DNA from: Candidatus Omnitrophota bacterium
GTDB lineage: Bacteria; Omnitrophota; Gorgyraeia; Tantalellales; Tantalellaceae
Length of the DNA: 5,947 nucleotides
Direction: 5' to 3'
Assembly (NCBI GenBank): GCA_018814505.1
Contig: JAHIZQ010000022.1
Location: forward strand, 1-5,947
Below, in pieces: positions 1-4,671 of this stretch. Both the position numbers and the translations under genes were made by a program. The first letter of the stretch is position 1, and each line of letters starts with the position of its first letter. The notes beneath the pieces were generated by a model, which saw only the letters and a program-made list of their open reading frames with translations, did not search any database and was not told the origin of the DNA.

Positions 1-1302
1 ATAATCGATTGCTGTATTTCTTGATAATTTGTCATATTCTAATGTTTGAATATAGTCTTTGCAATATTTTAATGTTTCATCGAAATCTTTATCAAGTGAT
101 ATTTTATACACAATTTCATCGATAATTTCATGTAAGGATATAAATTCACCTTTTCGGGTAGACATTGAAACGCTTTCGCCGCCTCTCATTAAAGTTACCA
201 ATTGAACAATTAAAATATCTAATGAAGATGCGTCATGTCCCAACGCCTGAACCGCGGCTTTCATCCTTTTGATATAACCATGATGATCTGGGCCCAAAAG
301 ATTAATTAATCTAGAATAACCCCGCTCATATTTGTTTCTATGATACGCCATGTCCGGGGCCAAATATGTATAAGAACCATCACTTTTTACAACAACCCTG
401 TCCTTATCATCTCCAAATCGAGTTGAATTAAACCATTCCGCGCCGTCTTTGGAATAAACAAATCCCTGATCCTTTAACTGATGTATAACTTTTTCAACGT
501 CTTTACGTTTTTCAATTTGCTCTTGGGATGTCCACGTATCAAATTTTACGCCAAAGTCAGATAAATCTTTTAGAATAAGACCCATCATGTATTTCACAGC
601 GTATTTCCTGAAAAAATGTTTAATCTGAGAAGTGTTTTCTAAAAATTGACGACCTTTTTTTGATTTGATTTCTTTCGCAATATCTGTAATATATTCGCCC
701 ATATACCCGTCTTCTGGCATAGTTTCTTCCTTGCCAAAAAGATTCCTATAACGTATTCTTACTGATTCTCCCAGCAGATTAATCTGCCTGCCAAAATCAT
801 TCAAATAATATTCGTTGGTAACCAAATACCCGTTAAATCGGAGAATCCGCGAAAGTGCGTCGCCAATAGCCGCCTGGCGCCCGTGCGCGATTGTCAGCGG
901 ACCAGTAGGATTCGCGCTTACGAATTCCAAATTAATGTGTTCTCCCTGCCCTTTAACGGATTTTCCGAAATGCTCTTTTTGGGAATAAATACACTGAAGT
1001 GTTTTTTGATAATACAACTCTGACAGCCGCACGTTTATAAATCCGCCTACTAATTCAACAGCACCGACAACGTCTGAAAGTGCCGTTTTTTTGATTTGGC
1101 CATGGAAATAATCGATGAGATCTTTGCCGATTTCGCGGGGCGAGCGACCAATAATTGACGCAAACTGCATTGCCACGTTTGAGGTTAAATCGCCATGCTT
1201 TTCATCTCGAGTTATTTGAAACCCGATTTCAATATTTTCAGGAAAACTGATGTCTTTAGATACTTTTTCCTGGAAATATTTTCTGCAAACTTTTAATAAC
1301 AC
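1..1302 (-). CDS. argS: Arginyl-tRNA synthetase, C-terminus outside window
   Basis: Class I aminoacyl-tRNA synthetase that attaches arginine to tRNA-Arg in the cytoplasm. Reading the minus strand by hand gives 434 uninterrupted codons from a GTG at 1302-1300 to the window edge. An N-terminal tRNA-recognition domain occupies about residues 1-110. The signature ANPTGPLTIAHGRQ lies near 130-143, where TIAH replaces the textbook HIGH motif. The KMSKS-equivalent loop SMSTRKGE is near 379-386. About 130-150 residues, including the DALR anticodon-binding domain, should lie beyond the edge. GTG was chosen because no in-frame ATG lies upstream and the following residues look like a normal ArgS N-terminus; no clear Shine-Dalgarno is visible. 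It starts 5 bp after the rsfS stop, so translational coupling is likely. The last 37 visible residues do not look like the usual sequence after this loop (see findings). Identity is sure; the exact start less so. Confidence 0.95.
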   Translation of the reverse strand, partial: MLLKVCRKYFQEKVSKDISFPENIEIGFQITRDEKHGDLTSNVAMQFASIIGRSPREIGKDLIDYFHGQIKKTALSDVVGAVELVGGFINVRLSELYYQKTLQCIYSQKEHFGKSVKGQGEHINLEFVSANPTGPLTIAHGRQAAIGDALSRILRFNGYLVTNEYYLNDFGRQINLLGESVRIRYRNLFGKEETMPEDGYMGEYITDIAKEIKSKKGRQFLENTSQIKHFFRKYAVKYMMGLILKDLSDFGVKFDTWTSQEQIEKRKDVEKVIHQLKDQGFVYSKDGAEWFNSTRFGDDKDRVVVKSDGSYTYLAPDMAYHRNKYERGYSRLINLLGPDHHGYIKRMKAAVQALGHDASSLDILIVQLVTLMRGGESVSMSTRKGEFISLHEIIDEIVYKISLDKDFDETLKYCKDYIQTLEYDKLSRNTAIDY

Positions 1303-1307
1303 GTTTG

Positions 1308-1691
1308 TTATTGTTTTCGAGATGTTTTTTTCAAGCATTTGTTGTCAAACCATTCTCTTGGAGCATCAGACCACAACCTTTCCAGGCCGTAAAATTCCCT
1401 GATACCTTTATAAAAAATGTGAATTACCACATCCTCATAATCTAATAACACCCAATAAGGATTTTGCTTCCCTTCCACATGCAAAGCAGATATCCCATAT
1501 TTTGACAATTCGCTTTGTATTGTTTTTGAAATTGCGTTAATTCTGCGAGATGAACTTGCGCTGACAACAACAAACCAGTCACACATCATCGTGACTCCGC
1601 GCATATCCATGAGAAGGATATCTTCGCCTTTCTTCTCATTAGCAAGCTGTGCTATTAGTCTGGCTTTATCCAAAGTTATTATTTTTTTCAC
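1308..1691 (-). CDS. rsfS: Ribosomal silencing factor RsfS (Iojap/YbeB family)
   Basis: Small cytoplasmic factor of 127 residues. In the known family it binds ribosomal protein uL14 on the large subunit, blocks subunit joining and lowers translation in stationary phase or starvation. The family core is clear: MDMRGVTMMCDWFVVVSA (about 28-45), the SSSRR-INAIS segment (46-55), HVEGKQNPYWVLLDYEDVVIH (71-91) and the C-terminal REFYGLERLWSDAP (98-111). Length is normal, with a short basic tail (KKTSRKQ). The start is GTG at 1691-1689, giving the usual helical N-terminus; no strong ribosome binding site is visible. It begins 19 bp after the DUF5679 stop and ends 5 bp before argS, so the three genes look like one operon. 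Confidence 0.95.
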   Translation of the reverse strand: MKKIITLDKARLIAQLANEKKGEDILLMDMRGVTMMCDWFVVVSASSSRRINAISKTIQSELSKYGISALHVEGKQNPYWVLLDYEDVVIHIFYKGIREFYGLERLWSDAPREWFDNKCLKKTSRKQ

Positions 1692-1710
1692 AAATAAATC
1701 TAAAGAACGA

Positions 1711-1854
1711 TTACTTACCCATTATTCGATACATACCCGTACCGCAATCAGGGCAACATCCTTTCATTGCCTTTCTGCCGTTTTTCATTGTTACTTCTTT
1801 TGCGTCTTTCATTTCTTTTTTAGCTTTACATTTTACACAATACGCTTCCGCCAT
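1711..1854 (-). CDS. DUF5679 zinc-ribbon small protein
   Basis: A 47-residue ORF, MAEAYCVKCKAKKEMK... to ...GTGMYRIMGK. It has two cysteine pairs, CVKC (6-9) and CPDC (34-37, with an extra Cys at 33), as in a single zinc ribbon. The order AYCVKCK, then a lysine-rich KEVTMKNGR stretch, then CPDCGT-MYRI matches what I recall of the DUF5679 family, a widespread small domain of unknown function. The start is well supported: AAGGAGG (complement of 1863-1869) lies 8 nt before the ATG. It is the first gene after a sigma70-like promoter and is followed by rsfS. The ribbon suggests RNA or ribosome binding, but that is inference from fold and neighbours. Real gene: very likely; function unknown. Confidence 0.85.
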   Translation of the reverse strand: MAEAYCVKCKAKKEMKDAKEVTMKNGRKAMKGCCPDCGTGMYRIMGK

Positions 1855-1875
1855 AAATTGTCCCTCCTTATATTT

Positions 1876-1903
1876 TAAACTTAAACAATATCGTTTAAGT
1901 TTA
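1876..1903. promoter_or_regulatory. Perfect 11-bp inverted repeat, candidate operator
   Basis: TAAACTTAAAC (1876-1886) and GTTTAAGTTTA (1893-1903) are exact reverse complements separated by 6 bp. The repeat covers the predicted -10 and start region and ends just before the DUF5679 ribosome binding site. An AT-rich dyad of this size at this place is typical of a dimeric repressor site. A 5'-UTR hairpin is the alternative. No regulator gene is in the window. Confidence 0.5.
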
Positions 1904-1925
1904 TCATACCCCTCATATTTGTCAA
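1898..1925 (-). promoter_or_regulatory. Sigma70-like promoter of DUF5679-rsfS-argS
   Basis: On the minus strand a perfect -35 TTGACA (complement of 1920-1925) is followed after 16 bp by TAAACT (complement of 1898-1903), a 4/6 match to the -10 consensus. Transcription would start about 30 bp before the DUF5679 ribosome binding site. The -10 lies inside one arm of an inverted repeat, so it may be repressible. It also separates the housekeeping operon from the DGR genes upstream. Confidence 0.6.
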
Positions 1926-1934
1926 GAAATAACG

Positions 1935-1949
1935 GTGTTTGTCAGACAC
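1935..1949. repeat. REP-like near-palindrome GTGTTTGTCAGACAC
   Basis: A 15-bp near-palindrome with one imperfect pair. It resembles GGTGTCTGACACC-type palindromes that I recall from intergenic REP-like elements, some linked to Y1 (IS200-like) transposases. It lies in the 166-bp stretch between RT and DUF5679, about 10 bp upstream of the -35 box. A single copy is seen here, so the repeat identity is tentative. Confidence 0.25.
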
Positions 1950-2020
1950 TTCTCCCCCAATCAGCTTCTGCACTAATTTTTGTTGCCCTGGTCATCCACT
2001 CCTGTCTCTGCTTAAATACA

Positions 2021-3286
2021 CTATAAAAATACGAGAAACGCAAAAGTTGACAATCTATTTTTTCCTTTCTTGATACCTGTGCTTACCAGTACAGATTCAT
2101 TTTCCAGTACAAATTTTTCGTGTCCACCATTAACAAAAACCGAATTCCACCACCCTGCTGAAAGCCGATTTTTAATCATTTGCTTTCTTATCTTATAAGT
2201 TTGATAATGTTTCATTATTCCAAGATATGAATTCATACTGCTTATAAACTGTTTTTTTTCTTCATCGGTTGGTTTGTGATTGCGAATGATTTTGTTGTGT
2301 TTTTCCAGAGCCTGGCAAAAATTACCTTTGGTACGATTGGCAATGTAAATACGATAGGGTTTTATTACCGCCCCAAGAAATAAAAATCCTGACTTGCTCT
2401 GTTTTATTTTTGTTTTAGTTGGATGCAAGGTAAGTTTTTCATTCACTTTTAAATAATCTGTAATCGTTGGCAACGCGTTTAAAAGACGACGTTTATCGGG
2501 ATGCATAACAAAAAAATCATCTACATAGCGGCCGTAATAGCTAAAACCCATGATTTTCTTCATCCAATGATCAAAATCATTCAGAAACACATTGCCAAAG
2601 AGTTGACTTGTAAGATTGCCTATGGGTAAACCGCAACCCTGCGAAGCATAAAACATACTTTTGTTAGAGGGAAGTCCATCCCAATCGAAACGCGACCCCT
2701 TAATCGTACAATTGTCAGCAGGATTACGAACTATGGTTTTTCGTAGCAAAAACTCAACCATGCTCACATCAAACGGTATCACCTTGTTTAATAAAGCATA
2801 TTTTTGATACTCTGTTTGTAATATACCGTTTACTTTATGATACAACAGTTCTTTGTTAATACTCATAAAATAACCCGAAATATCCATTTGCATGATATAA
2901 CAATCTTCCTTATAATTTTGAGAACATGACCGCAAAAATTTTGCCGCCCTTTGAATGCCGGCACTGGTGCCTTTACCCTTACGGCATGAATAGCAATCAT
3001 AAATAAGGTATTTTTCAATTATTGGACTGAGGTATTGAAACAAAAGATGGTGCACCACTCTATCTCTAAACTCTGCCGCTAAAATTTCGCGTTTTACAGG
3101 TTTGTTTACAATAAATGCTATTTCACGCAAAGGTTTGTACGTGCGAAGTTTTATTTCATTAGACAACTTTAAAATTTCGTGTTCAAAATTTAATTCAAAT
3201 TTCAATTGATTAATGGTGTTTCTTTTGTTTTGCCGCGCGTTGTAATACGCCTGAAACAAATCGGTAATTAATTGTATATCATTCAT
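2021..3286 (-). CDS. DGR reverse transcriptase
   Basis: Reverse transcriptase of a diversity-generating retroelement. It copies the TR RNA into cDNA, misincorporating opposite adenines, to supply new sequence to the VR. In 421-residue numbering: fingers around 52-82 (AFIVNKPVKREI, then EFRDRVVHHLL); motif A MQMDISGYF with the first catalytic Asp at about 135; motif B GLPIGNLTSQ at 219-228, the feature that marks DGR enzymes; motif C YVDD at 254-257; then KTKIKQSKSGFLFLG (about 291-305). No maturase or endonuclease domain is present, which argues against a group II intron. The ATG at 3286-3284 is preferred over an in-frame TTG at 3292; it overlaps the end of avd by 8 bp (ATGAATGA) and has AGAGG about 9 nt upstream, indicating coupling. 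The hydrophobic tail after about residue 400 is not a part I recognise. Confidence 0.95.
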   Translation of the reverse strand: MNDIQLITDLFQAYYNARQNKRNTINQLKFELNFEHEILKLSNEIKLRTYKPLREIAFIVNKPVKREILAAEFRDRVVHHLLFQYLSPIIEKYLIYDCYSCRKGKGTSAGIQRAAKFLRSCSQNYKEDCYIMQMDISGYFMSINKELLYHKVNGILQTEYQKYALLNKVIPFDVSMVEFLLRKTIVRNPADNCTIKGSRFDWDGLPSNKSMFYASQGCGLPIGNLTSQLFGNVFLNDFDHWMKKIMGFSYYGRYVDDFFVMHPDKRRLLNALPTITDYLKVNEKLTLHPTKTKIKQSKSGFLFLGAVIKPYRIYIANRTKGNFCQALEKHNKIIRNHKPTDEEKKQFISSMNSYLGIMKHYQTYKIRKQMIKNRLSAGWWNSVFVNGGHEKFVLENESVLVSTGIKKGKNRLSTFAFLVFL

Positions 3287-3662
3287 TACCAACTGCCTCT
3301 ACTTTGTTGCGAAACATCTCCTTGCTAACTGATTTTTTCCACCCGCTAAGCTGTTTGCTTATATTTTCTATTAACACATTGAGCGCGATCATTCTTTTAA
3401 TACTTATTTGCCGCAAATCATGCAGTAGCCGTATAAGCAAGCGTACCACTTCGACACTTTCCCTACAGCTATCTATGTGTATTTCTTTTCCTCTGCTCAC
3501 ATTGGCTTTGTATATTTGCAACAACAACTCAAGAGTTTCGTTTTTCAGTTTTTCCCCAACGGTATACTTATACTCGCGTGACAAACCGGTTGTCATTTTA
3601 TAAATTTCTATCAACAAATCATACCCCTTTTTGAAAACGGGCAAGGTGTTATACAATGCCAT
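3279..3662 (-). CDS. avd: DGR accessory variability determinant (Avd, four-helix bundle)
   Basis: A 127-residue, lysine/arginine-rich, all-helical protein of the Avd / 23S rRNA-intervening-sequence-like family. Known Avd proteins form a barrel-shaped pentamer that binds the RT and TR RNA and is needed for cDNA synthesis and mutagenic homing. The family pattern is clear: LPVFKKGYDLLIEIYKMT (7-24), SREYKYTVGEKLKNETLEL (28-46), an IYKANVSRGKE turn (50-60), ESVEVVRLLIRLLHDLRQIS (68-87) and a last helix with SKQLSGWKKS (102-111). The start ATG at 3662 has AAGGA (complement of 3671-3675) 8 nt upstream. It lies directly after the TR and its hairpin, and its end overlaps the RT start, the standard DGR order. 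No separate promoter is obvious, so expression probably depends on read-through past the hairpin. Confidence 0.9.
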   Translation of the reverse strand: MALYNTLPVFKKGYDLLIEIYKMTTGLSREYKYTVGEKLKNETLELLLQIYKANVSRGKEIHIDSCRESVEVVRLLIRLLHDLRQISIKRMIALNVLIENISKQLSGWKKSVSKEMFRNKVEAVGNE

Positions 3663-3680
3663 AATTTGCTTCCTTATTTA

Positions 3681-3718
3681 AAAACCTCCTGCCTGCGTTT
3701 AAACAGGCAGGAGGTTTT
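3681..3718 (-). terminator. 15-bp perfect hairpin between TR and avd
   Basis: Left arm 3681-3695 and right arm 3704-3718 are exact reverse complements around an 8-nt loop (3696-3703). On the minus strand the stem ends in CAGGCAGGAGG followed by five T, the form of a Rho-independent terminator. It begins 17 bp after the TR 3' end and finishes 18 bp before the avd ATG. It may define the 3' end of the TR RNA, attenuate avd-rt, or protect or structure the RNA used for priming. As the arms end in A and T runs, it could also work from the plus strand. Confidence 0.75.
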
Positions 3719-3734
3719 GGCAGATTTGTTTCAT

Positions 3735-3917
3735 AGTCGCTGAGGCAACGCACACTAAAGCCGTAAGCCTTATTGTTGTTGTTCATGTTGCTATTACTAC
3801 TGTTGAAGTTCAGGTTGTACCCGTTGGTAGTGCTGTTCTGAGTACTGCTCCAGTAGTTGCCGTTCGAGCCTCTGTTGTTCAACGCGCCACTGCTGTTGTT
3901 GAGGTAGCCAGCGGCAT
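3735..3917 (-). repeat. DGR template repeat (TR)
   Basis: A 183-bp non-coding copy of the end of the target gene, in the same orientation, about 750 bp downstream of the VR and just upstream of avd. Its RNA is the template for mutagenic reverse transcription. Read in the VR frame it encodes 17 asparagine codons (AAC or AAT), and 14 of them are changed in the VR; AAC can mutate to any NNC codon, giving 15 amino acids and no stop. Three of its TAC codons are also altered. Homology starts at ATGCCGCTGG (3917) and ends at CAGCGACT (3735). The last 26 bases before the 3' end are identical to the VR despite containing adenines, as expected for the region that primes homing. An ORF can be read through it (3649-3954), but only because it mirrors a coding repeat; I do not regard it as a gene. 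Confidence 0.95.
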
Positions 3918-3946
3918 ACCAGCCAATATGTTGCCGCTTTACATGT

Positions 3947-3971
3947 GAATACAAGCAGTCAGCATGTATTC
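3947..3971. other. Hairpin 30 bp upstream of TR
   Basis: GAATACAAGC (3947-3956) pairs with GCATGTATTC (3962-3971) apart from one A/A mismatch, around loop AGTCA. On the minus strand it lies between the MutS-like gene and the TR, so it would be in the leader of the TR RNA. On the plus strand it is followed by a run of seven T and would look like a terminator, but no plus-strand gene is present to need one. Role unknown. Confidence 0.4.
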
Positions 3972-4051
3972 ATCTTTTTTTGCTTTCGGAATACGGTTTG
4001 TCATTGTCCGGCTTGATCAGACAATCCAAAAACATTCGTTTATTCCAAAAG

Positions 4052-4062
4052 CGGGCAACCCG
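4052..4062 (-). terminator. Weak terminator-like stem after the MutS-like gene
   Basis: CGGG (4052-4055) and CCCG (4059-4062) form a 4-bp GC stem with a 3-nt loop, 15 bp after the stop codon of the MutS-like ORF. On the minus strand it is followed by C and four T. The stem is short, so it may slow rather than stop transcription into the TR. The rest of 3918-4077 shows no gene. Confidence 0.2.
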
Positions 4063-4077
4063 ACTATAATCCACACA

Positions 4078-4608
4078 CTAACCGAAATCAGTAATCCCGG
4101 TTACTCCGGCATTTTTCATTTCTGCCAAATCTTTCTGTAATTGCATAACAAACTGCATAGTTTCTATCGGCGTATGCTCGGCCACTGAATAACTCCGTAA
4201 CTTAGGAATAATATTCACCTCATTATTCCTAAGATTCACCCGAGAAAGCTCCGTATCCGCGGTTTTTCCCGCAGAATAGCAAATACTATTTTTCCACTCT
4301 TTAAAACTTGCTTCTGCTATACCCTTTGTCTTGATCCTTATTGTCAAATCATCTGTGTTTTCAGCTACTGCATAACCTTTACTTTTTGCAACATTTATTA
4401 TACTTTCCAGTACGCTTCCCGGAAAGCCAATAAAAACAAGCGTAGCATTAATCCCTTTATAATATTTCTTCTGTACATTAAATTGTTTAAGGTTTTGCGC
4501 AAAAAGCATCGCGGACGTTTCATAAGCTCTACAAAACAGACCTCCTCTTGTCAAATTAATAAACTTGGTGTTATCTTTTTCCAATTTTTGAATTTCCGTA
4601 ATTTTCAT
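4078..4608 (-). CDS. MutS-like (MSL) DGR accessory protein
   Basis: A 176-residue ORF between the target gene and the TR. Residues 20-82 resemble the MutS N-terminal mismatch-recognition domain (domain I): TRGGLFCRAYETSAMLFAQN (20-39) matches the FYE-like helix start, and a later GFPGSVLESIINVAKSKGYAVAE follows the MutS pattern G-x-P ... L-x-x-L-x-x-x-GY-x-V-A. The clamp and ATPase domains of real MutS are absent. The C-terminal part (IPKLRSYSVAEHTPIETMQFVMQLQKDL) looks helical. A MutS-like accessory gene has been described in some DGR families, alongside avd and HRDC genes, and position and size fit. A role in handling TR/VR mismatches or the cDNA is inference. The start ATG at 4608 lies 60 bp after the target stop; no good ribosome binding site is visible, only an A-rich leader. 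Confidence 0.7.
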   Translation of the reverse strand: MKITEIQKLEKDNTKFINLTRGGLFCRAYETSAMLFAQNLKQFNVQKKYYKGINATLVFIGFPGSVLESIINVAKSKGYAVAENTDDLTIRIKTKGIAEASFKEWKNSICYSAGKTADTELSRVNLRNNEVNIIPKLRSYSVAEHTPIETMQFVMQLQKDLAEMKNAGVTGITDFG

Positions 4609-4628
4609 TTTTTCAAAAAAACTTTCGC

Positions 4629-4639
4629 CCGCTTCGCGG
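4629..4639. other. GC hairpin downstream of VR
   Basis: CCGC (4629-4632) and GCGG (4636-4639) form a short stem with a 3-nt loop (GAA on the coding strand), 31 bp after the VR ends. In the Bordetella phage DGR a GC-rich hairpin/cruciform with a small loop just behind the VR is needed for efficient homing. Placement and loop size here are similar, though this stem is only 4 bp. It is followed on the minus strand, 4 bp on, by GAAAG and seven T, so a weak terminator is the alternative. Confidence 0.35.
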
Positions 4640-4646
4640 AACTTTT

Positions 4647-4671
4647 AAATTGTCAAATAATCAAATTGTCA
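4647..4671. repeat. Two 9-bp direct repeats at the VR 3' end
   Basis: AAATTGTCA occurs at 4647-4655 and again at 4663-4671, a 16-bp period. The second copy contains the target gene's stop codon and touches the end of the VR. On the coding strand this reads TGACAATTT twice. It may be an incidental duplication or part of the homing target. Confidence 0.4.

Noticed and set aside
1591..2026. Two overlapping plus-strand ORFs
   Set aside because: Antisense to rsfS, DUF5679 and the promoter region; low-complexity Phe/Leu/Ser-rich products without family features.
2021..3286. Group II intron or retron origin of the RT
   Set aside because: No maturase or endonuclease domain, motif B is of DGR type, and Avd plus a TR/VR pair are adjacent.
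3304..3603. Plus-strand ORF antisense to avd
   Set aside because: Shadow of the avd coding frame; product is Ser/Leu-rich with no recognisable motif.
3649..3954. Minus-strand ORF of 101 codons covering the TR
   Set aside because: It is open only because the TR copies a coding repeat. It has no convincing start or ribosome binding site, and its 3' part runs through the hairpin into the start of avd.
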